NCBI GenBank assembly: GCA_963585895.1
Contig: CAUZXS010002419.1
Span: 86,742 to 150,741 of the forward strand
Direction: 5' to 3'
DNA from: Sepioteuthis lessoniana
Taxonomy: Eukaryota; Mollusca; Cephalopoda; Myopsida; Loliginidae
Length of the DNA: 64,000 nucleotides
A program made the position numbers and the translations under genes. Positions 33,536 to 45,237 of the stretch are shown here, piece after piece. Under the pieces are notes generated by a model. It was not told the origin of the DNA. It saw only the letters and a program-made list of their open reading frames with translations, and did no database searches. Position 1 is the stretch's first letter. Each line of letters starts with the position of its first letter.

Positions 33536-34008
33536 AGATTTAAAACAAAGAGCAAGTGATCTTTGGCAGAGGTGTCATTTCATGTATAAATAATTGTCTT
33601 TTTTTCTTTTTTTTTTAATAATAAAAGCCATTATTGAACTCGTATAGAAACAGCTTAAAAGAAAAGGCACTGACTTGTCTAGATGGCGTCTAGACATCTT
33701 CACTTTATTACATAAGTTGCAGATATTTTGATTAAAACTTCAGTTGTTATTTTTTGATCACATCATATCTGATTGCTTTACTAGGGTCCTGTGGAAAAAA
33801 GAAAGCTCTATAGTAATATATGATGATGTAAGTAACTTTTTGCATGTTCTGTATTACTCTGTCTGAAGAGTCCTATGGTTGGGACATAATATGCCAAGTG
33901 TATCCCCAAAGAGGTAAGATCCTCCTGCCCCCTTAAAAAGGAGTGTCCTAGGTATGGAATTTTTAAAATAAGACTTTGGCTTTCAACAACCCAATGCTAT
34001 ATATATAT

Positions 34009-34400
34009 TGACTCTCGACTGAGCCGTCAATCAAGAGATGCACCTGTGTAAATAAGCGGAAGAACAGCGGAAGCAGTTGGGTATAAAACAATAATATAAC
34101 TAGGTGCCCAGACGGTTTGAGTCAGTTGGAGACAAGATGCCGAAGTGAGAGCCTGTGGCAGACTGAGGGCTTTGGGCCCTCAGTGACCCACGGTTGAGCA
34201 ACCCCAGCCAAGATGAGGAAGAAGTGCTGCTATGGTCTCGAGGAAGAACTTGGGTCAATATAGCAGTCTGTCCCTGTCTCCAGCTCATCTCTCACACACA
34301 ACGAACATCACCCTTTCGAGAATAAAGTGTGAGAGATATATTTTTATAAAGAAGTGTTCGTTCATTGAAGTTCGTCATTATTGTTGACTATGTTTCCACA
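34009..34400 (+). mobile_element. Probable solo LTR, 392 bp
   Basis: Starts TGACTCTCGACTGAG, ends TTTCCACA, and is flanked by TATAT at 34004-34008 and 34401-34405 (a 5-bp TSD, though in TA-rich context). Inside are a TATA box (34082-34088) and a polyadenylation signal AATAAA (34321-34326), as expected for an LTR carrying promoter and RNA 3' end. GC content is well above the flanks. Unlike the LTRs at 59.7 and 63.4 kb, so it represents another LTR family. A solo LTR forms by recombination between the two LTRs of a full element. Confidence 0.72.
34082..34088 (+). promoter_or_regulatory. TATA box of the solo LTR
   Basis: TATAAAA preceded by GGG, about 240 bp upstream of an AATAAA signal, consistent with U3-R-U5 layout of an LTR. 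Function inferred only from position. Confidence 0.55.
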
Positions 34401-34794
34401 TATATTTATATATGTATACGTGCAGTATGCAATACCCAACAAGGGTTGATAAGCCATAAAACCAACCAACCGCATTATACTCTGTAATTTTTTTTTCATG
34501 CTAAAGTAAAATGGATATATAAAATTAACAAGTGAACCTCGATCTAATTGAGATGTTTGAGTTAGATGTAAGATGGAAAGGGATATGTTCACTATGCCAC
34601 TATTCTGCTGCTTGAACAGTATTGTGAAATTGATTTAGTTCAGCAGAGTGCAGAGATTCTAGACAGAAGTGCCAATCTATTGATAAATAATCCATTTTTT
34701 ATTGGTACTATGTTTTTAATAAATTGAATTAATTACCAATTGTAAATAACCATTTCAAGCAAACAGACTTGTATATAGTGGTTAGGAAAATTTT

Positions 34795-35092
34795 GAATAA
34801 ATAGTCACTCTGTTGCCATCACTCCCAAATCCATTTTGACCTGAAGTAGCAGCTGTTAGGGAGTTATATATGAGTTAAATAAGTCTGTTTGAAAACTTTT
34901 AGTATTAAATAGAAATACTTGAAACAATACAACTGTGAGAAAATTATATTAATAATAGTTACATGAAGCTATAGTTGTTTACAAATTTGAAACCATATAA
35001 TTATTAGGGTAGGAGAAAAGAAAGACTGATTTCAACATTAAATAATCCAAGAAATATTGACATGCCATAAAACCAACCAACCAACAATATAT
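34795..35092 (+). mobile_element. SINE-C copy, 5'-truncated
   Basis: Middle (GTTGCCATCACTCCCAAATC, GACCTGAAGTAGCAGCTGTT), two or three tandem units (TTAGTATTAAATAGAAATAC) and tail CATTAAATAATCCAAGAAAT...TGACATGCCATAAAACCAACC. Confidence 0.85.
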
Positions 35093-35689
35093 TGTTCATC
35101 ATATAAAAAAAAAAAAAACATAGACTTGATCTTATCCATTAAATCCTTGACCATGTTAAAAAGCATTTTTGTACTTCAATACTAAGTCTTGATTGTATAT
35201 TGTATGATCAGAAACAAAATATTGTTGTCTAATGATCTGAGATCAACCTTGTATATTGGAGCCTGAGGTCAAATCAATATCCCTGTAAAAAATCTGGCCA
35301 CATAGATTTTCAATTGACATGCTCAAAAATACTAACTTCAAAAGAGTAAGTAGACTTGCAACTATAATTTTAAAGATTGTTTTGTTCTTATTAAAGAATA
35401 CTTTTTAAACACAATCCAATATGACTTTTTCATCCCAATAATCTTCCAAGTTCAAGCCAACATTTTTTTTCTTTTTACTCATTGAAGTTTAAAGAAATTG
35501 TTTTTCGTGAAAAAAATTGAAGCATTTATTCCATTTTTTTTTTCTTAAGTTTGTATTTACCCAACCCCTCTTCCACAGGATGTGGTGTTTTTTTTATTCA
35601 GAGTACAGCTGACTTGAATTTAGAATTTTCCTTCTCTTTGACCAGTTGAAATACTAAGTTTAAATAGCCCATGGATGTTGAGAGAAGAG
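35093..35689. other. No gene recognised
   Basis: AT-rich; nothing recognised. Confidence 0.55.
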
Positions 35690-36120
35690 AATGATTAATT
35701 AAACATTACTAATTAAGTTTATAGGTAGTTCTTCAAACTGAAGATGTAAAATAATTACATAGCATTATTAATTAGGACAAACAACCTAGACAAAAAAAAC
35801 AAATGTTTTAGCAAATCTTTAAATTAATAGAAAAATATTTCTTTACATAACTGAAATTTTTTCATAAAAAATATTTCTAAGATAAAAATATAATTGGGGA
35901 AATTTCTTTTCTATTATGTGGATTTATCTTCTATAGTGATAATTATAATTTGTAAATGTTTGGTGTAAATCTTTTAATTGAAAACAAATATTGTAAAATA
36001 GGTATTGTTTAGAAAAATGTTAATTTCATTGTGTTCATTGTGTGTATTCATCTCACTGGATTTGTGATGCAAGTCTTGATTTCTATCCTAGTTGATGAGG
36101 ACTTCAGCTAGTAAATAAAA
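35690..36120 (+). repeat. Anonymous dispersed repeat E, copy 2
   Basis: Matches 7240-7545 along ~300 bp with indels (TTAATTAA...TAATTAAGTTTAT, CTTCAAACTGAAGATGTAAA, TTTCTTTTCTATTATGTGGA). The part 36040-36120 (GTTGATGAGGACTTCAGCTAG) resembles 40930-40965. Confidence 0.6.
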
Positions 36121-37020
36121 TATTCTGGTGTCTGTTTTCTGAAATGGCTCTCATCTTTTGAATTTTTGTTTTCACTTCCAGTTTTACAAATTCCGAGTGG
36201 AAATGATCTGAAATAATGCCCTTGACAGATTTACTTTCTTTTCTTTTTGTTTTGCTTGTCTATGAAGAATTTGTCCCGTTGTTAAAGTTTGAAAATGTTT
36301 TTCCAATTACATCTGGATTATATTTCAGGCTTTTGTGATTACCATGCATCCTTGTATTTGATATCATCTTTCCTGTTTCTGTTGTGTTTTATTAAAAGAA
36401 ATTGTTTAATACGGAAAGATTTACTTTTTATAGATGAGTGAACAAGAATGTTAATGAAGTTTTTACTACATTCAATATGCCTTGGGCCTAGGCCTATATA
36501 TATGTATATATGGGATCTATATAATATGTATGCATGGTTGTCCATGGGGAAGAGGAGAAAATGGGTAATTTGCAACTTCCCTCTCTAAATCAACAGGTCC
36601 TTATTAGTGAAGGTGAGAGATCATCCAATGGGTTGTACTCTCTTACATTACAGATGGTGGCTAGTGCAATGTTTTATCTATTATGTAACAGGGTTTCCAG
36701 TAAGATATATTCCAAATATTGAGAAGTGTGCTTAATTCAATAAATATGCTAGGCTTTATCTCCGTCTAGCCCTAGAAATCTTGCAGTAACTGTCAGGCTA
36801 AGCAATGGGAGGATAAATGTATAAAAAATAAAGGAGATAAAAAAGGGAGGTGGGAAAGCTAACTTTTGTTACCTAAAAGAGCAGTGTATCTGTATTTCTT
36901 AAAAACAAATAGTTCCCACAAAGTAATTTATTTCAAAAGAAATAAACTTTACAAAATTCGGCTTTGCATATTTTTCCCTATGCTTATCGAAAACATTGAA
37001 TTTAAAGTAACAAAAATAAC
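36121..37020. other. No gene recognised
   Basis: Short chance frames only. Confidence 0.5.
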
Positions 37021-37023
37021 ATA

Positions 37024-37904
37024 CGAAGATCATTAAATAAGTTTCCAGACTTTTTTTCATATGGGCACTTTTATTGATAGTACACACATGAAACTCTAGT
37101 CCCATTCGAAGTAATCTCCTCCGGCTGCAATGCACTTGTTGCACTGTTCCAACAACTTCTGGAAGTTCTCTTGTATGAGCACGTCAATGACCTTCCTCAC
37201 TGCCTCTTTCATCTCCTCAATTGTCTCATAACGACAGCCTCTGAGCTTAGGGAATAACCAAAAGTCACAGGGAGCAAGGTCTGGACTGTAGGGAGGGTGG
37301 AGAACTGTCTTGATACCCATCTTGGTCAAATAGTCTGTGACAAGGATGGAGTTGTAGACTGGCGCATTGTCCTGGTGGAAATGCCACTGAGCCGATTTGA
37401 AGAGTGCTGGCCTCTTCCGACGGAACCTCTTCCTGAACCCCCATAAAACCTCAACATAGTAACCCTAACCCTTTGGCCAATCAACTCTGGTCTATTGACT
37501 TCCTTACACCTCCTACACCTCTCATTATCCCTCACAGACTCCCTACCTTCCTTGAATCTCTTATGCCACTCAAAAACTGATGCTCGATTCATGAGAGATG
37601 GTCGAAAAGCAATCTGAAGCATTCCATACATTTCTGTGGCATTTTTTCTAAGTTTAAAACAATTTTATTGCATATTGTTCTTCTAAAGTCCAGATTGCAT
37701 TTTTGAAATTCACCAGCTGTGAAAATGAGGCTTTGGTAGGGTATATTCCAATTGCTGCTGTAGCTGTTCATTTAAACCAGAAATCATAAAAATTGGTCAA
37801 TCATCTCATAAGATGTATAGCAATAACATACTGAATTTTCAAGAGTCTATGACAATTTTAAATGCCTGTACAAAAAAATTTGGAAACTTATTGAATGTAC
37901 CACA
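37024..37904 (-). mobile_element. mariner, internally deleted, both TIRs present
   Basis: An 881-bp copy of the mariner at 43694-45024. Ends GAAGATCATTAAATAAGTTT (left) and the complement ACTTATTGAATGTACCACA (right), each next to TA. Minus-strand coding: N-terminus SVFEWHKRFKEGRESVRD (37600-37500) and C-terminus KTVLHPPYSPDLAPCDFW with the third catalytic Asp, ending in AGGDYFEWD (37096). About 450 bp including the first Asp are missing. At the junction (37460-37472) lies TAACCCTAACCCT, absent from the other copies. It could be mobilised only in trans, if its ends still work. Confidence 0.9.
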
Positions 37905-39369
37905 TACATTCAAGTAACAATATTATAACCAAAAAAAAAAGAAATATAATGACTAACTTGCTTGAAGCCATGCTGTCAACTACCTACTGTCAGTTTAACT
38001 TTTTCTTAATGATAAAATACCTTTCTTTCGTATTTTATGTCAAAGTTCATTTTGAAGCCTGTTTTTAGGGTTTATTCTTTTCTTGGTGTCTCCTTCTTGT
38101 GTAGAATCAACCTGGACAACCTTGTTCTTCTAGTTTCCTGTGTAGACTTGTTGAAAACAAAGTTTACTATTTCTTTAAGTGAACTTCGAGTAGATTACTG
38201 CTTCCTCTTCTTAGATGAATATCTTTCTGTTTCAACTCAAATTTTCTTCTGTTGAGCCTATGGAGGCTTTTACCACATCTTCTGATCAAGTCAACAGCTT
38301 CCTTTGTCAGTAAAAGTCCAATAATATGCCTCCAGACCTTAGACTAAACTTTCTTTTGAAGGGGATAGCATACCAAAACTACAAATAACCTGCAGTAGGT
38401 TTATTGTTTCAACAAGTAGCAATAAAAACTCTGTAAGGAAAAGAGGCTTAGCCTATACAACTAAATAAGCCTATTTTGCTCAAGCAACTTTGCTTAAACT
38501 ACTGCCTAAAGTCGAAGGTGAATAAACAAGAGCTCTCAAAGCAAAAAGAGCAAGTCAAGCTGAGCCTTCTGCTTGTGCTGAAAAAAAAATAAGAGGGAGA
38601 GATCCCTTGGCAAGACTCACTTAAATAACAGTTGAGGCAAGGACTAACGGCACAACTTTAAAACAGCCTATCAGATTTGAGCAGACATTAACTGCCGAAT
38701 TTACAAATTTCAACAATATATCCCTTTTATTTCCTCCCCTTCTCTTCCTTAAAAGAAGCAGTGGACACTGTGTGTGTATTACTCTGAAAAGTTTATCAAG
38801 CAGTAAAAAAGATTTTGAACTACTTTTGTTCTGGGGTTTATTTAATTTACCCGATTTTTTTTTTTCTTTGAACCTCTTGTTTCCCCACCACCCTATTCCC
38901 TTCTCCCTATAAACTTTTATTAAAATATGAATTTGGCATCTTTGATAGGAATTTGGATATATTCATATTGTATTAGCTAAGTAATTATTTAACAATATCG
39001 TTTGTTTAAGCCTAAAAGTTCAGTTGAAAAACAAACTCTTCAATTAGGGTATTATTTCACAATGACAAAAGTGTTTTCCTGACAATTCCAAAACCATTAC
39101 TGAGACTGAAAAATCCAGTTCATTTAGCCTTTGAAGAATCTATTTATAGAGAAGAGTAAGATAAGAAGGTTCTGTAATACTGTCTTAGCATTAGACCTGG
39201 TCAATTTATTTAGTAGAAATTTCACATGGTGCTAACCTTGTTTCCACAAAATTGTATCCTTTGAAAAACAAGGATTGAGGTTTTTTTTTTTGGTTTTTTT
39301 TTTCAACACGTTTAGTCAGTTAAACAATGGTATCACTATTTAAACCAGTTAAGACTAAAATTCTATTTG
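37905..39369. other. No gene recognised
   Basis: A 72-codon frame at 38037-38255 is unrecognised. 38400-38700 is slightly richer in GC with no identifiable motif. Nothing else of note. Confidence 0.5.
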
Positions 39370-39685
39370 ATATTAATTATTTGTTTGCATACAGTTAAAT
39401 GGTTTTCAAATATTACTATTTAACATCAGTTATTCTATTTATCAAGTATTCCTATCTAATACTAATAATTTGCACATAGTTGTATGGTTTAAAATAACTA
39501 ATAAAAATAATCACAAGTAAATGACTGAACGGTTTATTTGACCCATACATGTAACCCTAAGTGGTACTGTCACTTCCAGTCAGAGTGGATCTGGTAGTAA
39601 TGGTAATGAAGGGGTATTTCATATTTCCCAAAGCTCCAGAACTGGAGCCTTATCATCAGATGCAGTTTAGTGTCATAAGGACAAA
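39370..39685 (-). mobile_element. SINE-C copy with tandem units
   Basis: Minus strand: units TTTGCATACAGTTAAATGGT and TTGCACATAGTTGTATGGTT, spacing ~58 bp, then middle CAGTCAGAGTGGATCTGGTA and CAAAGCTCCAGAACTGGAGC. Neither tail nor head is clear. Confidence 0.82.
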
Positions 39686-40629
39686 TCGTGGACATTGTAA
39701 AAAGTCTTTATAATTCACATATTTAATAGCTCAGCAGTATTGTTAATCTGGTTAATTTTTATCTAAAGAAATTGCTTAATAAATTAAAATTTTGCCTTTA
39801 ATTTCTCCTCCACCATCAATATCAGAGTAGGAATTGTTAATTATATTCACTTCTGCTGTCAATACAAATTTGTTACTTTTAGTCCTTCAACAATTTACAT
39901 TTAATAACTCTGCATCAAATATAACTTTGTGTTCTTTAAGTTCAAACTTACTAAATATCTTGTTGGTCCTTCAACATCTAAGTCACTCCTCATTTATCTG
40001 TTCATTTATATTCTCTTTTTCATCTTTCACTCATCATTTCTTCTTATTCAATTACCACATCTCATTGCCATATCATCATAACCCTTTGGTAAGTAGGGGC
40101 TAATTTGGACTTGCTATTGGTGAATCTTAATTGAAAAAGTACTTTGAGTCTGTATATAAATTAAAGATGTTTTAATAACTTAATTTGGCATTTTTCACTT
40201 AATGGTTGTAGTATTGAATGAGAGCTCATAAAACTCACTGTAAAATTTCAGATTAGTAAAGTTTGTATCTTTTGTATAAAGAAATGTTAGACAATTTAAA
40301 ACCAGATCAGTAAATATAAGAATATTGCTTGCTATACTGATTAGTTTATCCTATATTATTGGTATTTCTTTTGTTTATCTGAGTCTTTGCATTTATATCT
40401 TAATATTGATTAAAGAGAATGCTCTATAAATGTCATTTTATGAACTAGCTGAAAATCCGCCCTACAAATGAGATTTGTTTTCTTTTTTGTTAATGGCTAG
40501 TTTTTGTGGAGAGCCTAAATAAGAGATCATCGATTTATGATTGAATCATCATTATTTGTAAATCATCACCAACATTCAACTTCAATAGAAAGAAAATCAA
40601 ATTATGGCAGTGAAATAAAAATTTACATA
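39686..40629. other. No gene recognised
   Basis: Nothing recognised. Confidence 0.5.
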
Positions 40630-40980
40630 AAAATAAGCATTATTAATCAGTTTTTCAGGTAGTTGTTTTTTGTTTGTTTTTTTTTTGTTGTTTTTTCAAG
40701 CTGAAGGTGTAAAATAATTATATAATATTAACAAAGTTACTGAAATTTTTTTGAAGATATCATCAGGATGTTTAGAAAATTATTTTTTACTAAGATTCTT
40801 GGCTTTTTCAGTATGGTATATATGCAGAAGTTTTGAATAACTCAACTGACTGAATCAAACCTAAGCACCTCACCATCAGTCATAAGATCTTTTTACTGTC
40901 ATTATAATCAGCTTTGTTCACAATTTTGGTCTCTTATCTGGTGTAGACAGGTACTTTAGCTAGTATGTGTGTATATTCAA
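40630..40980 (+). repeat. Anonymous dispersed repeat E, copy 3
   Basis: Shares TTATTAATCAGTTTTTCAGGTAG, CAAGCTGAAGGTGTAAAATAATTA (in parts) and a downstream CTGGTGTAGACAGGTACTTTAGC with copies 1 and 2. A T-rich insertion splits it near 40665-40695. Confidence 0.5.
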
Positions 40981-42184
40981 ACAAAAGAAATGAAGTAAGG
41001 TTTACATTTAACTTGTAAGATAAAACATAGAATGTTCTTTGATTTTAAGTTTTGAGTTAGTCACTACCTATAATATCTACTTATATAAATAAAATACAGT
41101 GCTACTTTATATATCTGTCATGCAACCTAGTTTCAATAAAGAGCAGTCTTTCCTAAAGTGGGTTCTGCAAAATCCCAGAGTTCCAGGAAAGATTTCTGGG
41201 GTTTTGTGAAGCAAGGGATGTTTAACAAAATTAATAAAAAATATCTTATTAAAAAAATCTCTGTTGAAATTTTTTTATTTAATGAATCATATTTTTGTCA
41301 GAAAGGCAAAAAAAGTGAAAAAAAAAAATTAACCTGAACTCTTCTGATATGATTGATTTTTTTTTTTTTTTTTTCTTTTTTTTTTTCACAATAATTTATA
41401 ACAAAGAAAAACAATTGAGTTTAACATTTCATCTATTAAGTTTTAAGTGAATAAATTTTTTTTTTTTTTTTTTTTCAAATATGTTTTGTTTAATCTAATG
41501 TTTGAATGACTGGGTTTATTAAAAAACAAAAATACAGAAATGGATTCTGAAGTTTTGGAAAAATTGCATAAGGGTTCCATTACAAAATAACGTTTTTAGA
41601 ATTTTTTTAGAAAAATGTGAAATTCTGTTATGGATAACAAGGAGCATTATTTAGTAGCATACTTCTGTATATCTACTGTAGGTTATTTAGTTTTCTAAGA
41701 AAAAAATCATTTTGTAAAAATTCAACTGTATTTGTAATACTTTTCACAGGTAATAACTTGGTTGACTATATGACTTAATTCCTCTTTCTCTTATTTTCTC
41801 ACTATAATGCTCTATACTTTTCTTTTCTTAACTTCTTCTTTCTTCATTTTCTTTATCCTTTAAATTCTTTTTTTTTTTTTTTTTTTTTTCCTGCATATTT
41901 TTTTAGTAAGTGATTTTGAAAGGATTTCTTCACCAATAGATTTATGATTAAACTGGGCTCCTGTCCATGCCAAAGCAACAAAATTCTTATTCCACAGTAG
42001 TGCTTTGGTCTTTCATTAGCTGATATTAACAAAGGTCGCATGATCCTCCTGCAGATTGGCCCTAACTTAGACATGTTCCCTTTGCAGATGTCATAATAAC
42101 AATTGAAGATTCACTGGTTCAAGGCATCAGTCTTTTAAAACTTGTAGCTATTATGTACCCACTCTGCAATATAAGGATAGGATT
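40981..42184. other. No gene; several poly-T tracts
   Basis: Poly-T runs near 41359-41388, 41456-41475 and 41867-41889. Nothing else recognised. Confidence 0.55.
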
Positions 42185-42425
42185 TTTGTTGTTGTAAAGT
42201 TTTACTCCTCTAGATGAGTTAGGTTGCAAGCCCCATGCCTTCTGGTTCTAAATTCAGCTTTTCCTTCTCTTAGACCTATTTGCGTTTTTACAGTGCTAGA
42301 AGGCCGTATCTATCCTATAAAAATGGAGAAGAGGTAGACTCCCGCCTTTCTCAAGGATATTAATACAAAGTGAAAGCCAAACAGTCTTGTCCAGGATTTG
42401 AATTGATTAATACACTAACACTAAG
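42185..42425 (-). mobile_element. SINE-B copy, diverged
   Basis: Minus strand: the complement of AGAGAAGGAAAAGCTGAAT (42257-42275), of the central domain (CTTTCTCAAGGATATTAATAC at 42346-42366) and of the B box (GTCCAGGATTTGAATTG at 42391-42407). Confidence 0.75.
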
Positions 42426-43194
42426 AGATATTTAGTCATTTACTAAGCTTAATTTAGTTTGGTAAAAGGCCAAAAGTTTAGGACACACAGTGAGAATCAA
42501 ACTCACTAACAATAGTTGGCTACTATTTAGTACTGTAAACTTTTATTGATTTAACAGGAAATTTAAAAAAGCTTTTTACTATTTCTATAATAGTTGTCCA
42601 TAGTATAAAATTCATATTGTAACAATTATTGTAGGACAGAGTATTCTTTTTCTATTTCTTTTATTCATCAAGTTACTTATCTTATATTGTGCAGATATAT
42701 AGTTTTTATCCTTAGTCTTATATATATATATATTTTTACAACCTAATAAATACTTATTATCTTTGAGCAACTCATATCCAATTTAAAGTCTCTTTAACCA
42801 ATTTTGACCAGTACAGTCATGAATTTCATCTTTACCAAATGTTGCTTTTGTTTGATAAGTCCTTGTACTCCTTATAAGCAGGTCTTCCTTACTTTCAAAT
42901 TGAACACAAAAGCCGTTGTTTAAAATTCCTATCCGTGTGACAAAAGAAGTGGACAAACATGTTATATTATCATATCTTCCCACTTCATTACTTGGTGTTT
43001 TCCATCAATGGTTGGCCTTTTTTGTGGAGCTTTCAATATTATAAAGGAGATGTGGTTCTCTTATCTTATCATCTTTAGTATAGTAGCCCAAATAGACTTA
43101 GAAAAGCCTCTCATATACAACTATTAAACATTTTCAGTGTCTCAGTTATAACTCAAAATCTAGTCTTTTGCCTTTGTTTGTATTAACCAATCAA
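42426..43194. other. No gene; possible SINE head relic
   Basis: At 42478-42525 a minus-strand B-box-like motif (GAGTTTGATTCTCAC) suggests another tRNA-SINE head, similar to 8145-8215. No coding signal. Confidence 0.4.
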
Positions 43195-43495
43195 AATCGT
43201 CAGCTGTAGCTGTAGAATATGCCGACTACATCTCTGCAGAATGGTAAGATCCTTTCTCCCTAACTCAACAAGTGTTCTGAATATGATACTAAACCATCTG
43301 ATGGTCCTGGGACTTTCGAGAATGTGGAGTAATTTTTCATTGCCATTACTCCCAGGTCCACTCTGATTTGGAGTGGTAGTATCTGTTAGTCTTATTTATG
43401 GATCAAATAAATATGACCCTAACTGGCATTACGACTGTTTAACCACTGTGTGCAAACAATTTATCTCTGGCTTGTTTAAAATCTTATCTACAAAT

Positions 43496-43526
<31 letters not shown>

Positions 43527-43577
43527 GATTAACTAACCCACAAGAGTTGATATGCTATAAAACCCCTAAGTCTAATC
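43195..43577 (+). mobile_element. SINE-C, short but with head and tail
   Basis: Compact copy (about 380 bp). Head GTAGCTGTAGAATATGCCGA-CTACATCTCTGCAGAATGG, middle (ATTGCCATTACTCCCAGGTC, GATTTGGAGTGGTAGTATCT), a single partial tandem unit (ACTGTGTGCAAACAATTTAT), a (CA)n run at 43496-43523, then the tail GAGTTGATATGCTATAAAAC. Head and tail directly comparable with the LINE. Confidence 0.88.
43496..43523. repeat. (CA)n microsatellite inside SINE-C
   Basis: CA run of about 14 units directly upstream of the SINE-C hairpin tail; in other copies a TA-rich run occupies this position. Confidence 0.95.
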
Positions 43578-43693
43578 CATATATTCATTAAATCTTCATG
43601 TCAGTTTTGGTTTTCATATCTTTGCTGCCAAAAATGTTCATCATTCAAGCAGAAGTAAAAACTGATTTTACTCATTACTATTGTCAATATATA

Positions 43694-45024
43694 CGAGGTG
43701 CCTTCAATAAGTTTCCAGACTTTTTTTGTACAGGCATTTAAAATTGTCATAGACTCTTGAGAATTCAGTATGTTATTGCTATACATCTTATGAGATGATT
43801 GGTCAATTTTTATGATTTCAGGTTCAAATGAACAGCTACAGCAGCAATTAGAATACACTCTACTAAAGCCTGATTGTCACCGCTGCTGAATTTCAAAAAT
43901 GCAATCTGGATGTGAGGACACTTTAGAAGAACAATATGCAATAAAATTGTGCTTTAAACTTGGAAAAAATGCCACAGAAATATATGGAATGCTTCAGACT
44001 GCTTTTGGACCATCTTGCATGAACTGAGCATCAGTTTTTGAGTGGCATAAGAGATTCAAGGAAGGCAGGGAGTCTGTAAGGGATGATGAGAGGTGTGGGA
44101 GAAGTAAGGAAGTCAGAACACCACAGTTGATTGGCCAAATAAAGAATTTCATGGATAAGGACCGTTGTGTGTCTATAGAGACAATAAGTGCACAGTTTGA
44201 TGTCAGTGTGGGAACTGTACACACAATTATTTGCGAGGAACTGAAGATGCAGAAGATTTGCACGAAGTTTGCCCAAAGGGTACTCAGAAGATCAGAAAGA
44301 AAGACGTTGTCATGACAGCAGGGAGATGGACGAGCTGATCAATTCAGATCCCACAGTTCTTGATGCTCTGGTGACCTGCAATGAAAGCTGGATCTACTGC
44401 TATGACCAAGAGACAGAGTTCCCAGTGAAAGCATGCTGGCTCTCCCAGACCCAAGAAGGCCAGGCAGTGCAAATCCACCCACAAACTTTTGATGATCCCT
44501 TTTTTTGACAGCACTGTCATGATCTACATGCACTGGGTTCCTACTGGACAGACAGTCAACAAAGAATACTATGTTGAGGTTTTAAGGGAGTTCAGGAAGA
44601 GATTCCGTCAGAAGAGGCCAGCACTTTTCAAATCGGCTCAGTGGCATTTCTACCAGGATAATGCACTAGTCCACAACTCCCCCTTGTCACAGACTATTTG
44701 ACCAAGATGAGCATCAAGACAGTTCTCCACCCTCCCTATAGTTTAGACCTTGCTCCCTGTGACTTTTGGTTATTTCCTAAGCTCAAGGAAAACCTTAGAG
44801 GCTGTCGTTATGAGACAATTGAGGAGATGAAAGAGGCTGTGACGAAGGTCATTGACACGCTCACACAAGAGGACTTCTATGGGGACTTCCAGAAGTTGTT
44901 GGAACAGTGCAACAAGTGCATTGCAGTTGGAGGAGATTACTTCGAATGGGACTAGTTTCATGTGTATACTATCAATAAAAGTGCCCATACAAAGAAAGTC
45001 TGGAAACTTATTGAAGGCACTTCG
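43694..45024 (+). mobile_element. mariner DNA transposon with both TIRs, 1331 bp
   Basis: Left end CGAGGTGCCTTCAATAAGTT and right end (complement) CGAAGTGCCTTCAATAAGTT; the TIRs match over about 37 bp with two or three differences and are flanked by TA (43692-43693 and 45025-45026), the mariner target duplication. Length is standard for mariner. Single transposase gene, now broken. It is the reference copy for the fragments at 15.7 and 37 kb. Confidence 0.96.
43901..44955 (+). pseudogene. mariner transposase, broken
   Basis: Starts at 43901 (MQSGCEDTLEEQYAIKLCFK). A TGA replaces the Arg codon that other copies keep before ASVFEWHKRF. The HTH pair (ISAQFDVSVGTVHTIICEEL) is intact. A frameshift lies near 44275. 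The first catalytic residue is Asn rather than Asp (TCNESWIYCYD), and the following stretch has lost about 20 codons compared with the 15.7 kb copy. The second Asp (YQDNALVHN, ~44660) and third (DLAPCDFWLFP, ~44745) remain, giving a D,D34D-type mariner. Ends VGGDYFEWD at 44955. Not functional. Confidence 0.92.
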
Positions 45025-45026
45025 TA

Positions 45027-45237
45027 CTTTTGATAGCTCATGATTGTTAAAAATGCTTGCAAACTTTGCTTTTGATAGGGTTTATCTTATATAAAAAAAA
45101 AAAAAGATATCAAAAGCCGATTAAACATTTTCTCATTGATTTCAATGTTGTTGATGTCAGTATATTTTTAGATTGAAAAGTTTTATTTTTATGATGTAAC
45201 TAGCATAGTTTCCATCATTTATGACCAGACCTGTTGC
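45027..45237. other. No gene recognised
   Basis: Short AT-rich spacer between mariner and SINE-C. Confidence 0.5.

Larger units (their letters stand above)
33850..34475 (+). mobile_element. SINE-C copy split by a solo LTR
   Basis: Left part 33850-34008 has the SINE-C/LINE head (ATATGCCAAGTGTATCCCCA-AAGAGGTAAG) and the start of the middle; right part 34401-34475 has TA-rich spacer and the tail AGGGTTGATAAGCCATAAAA followed by CCAACCAACC. The middle and tandem array are absent. Confidence 0.75.
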
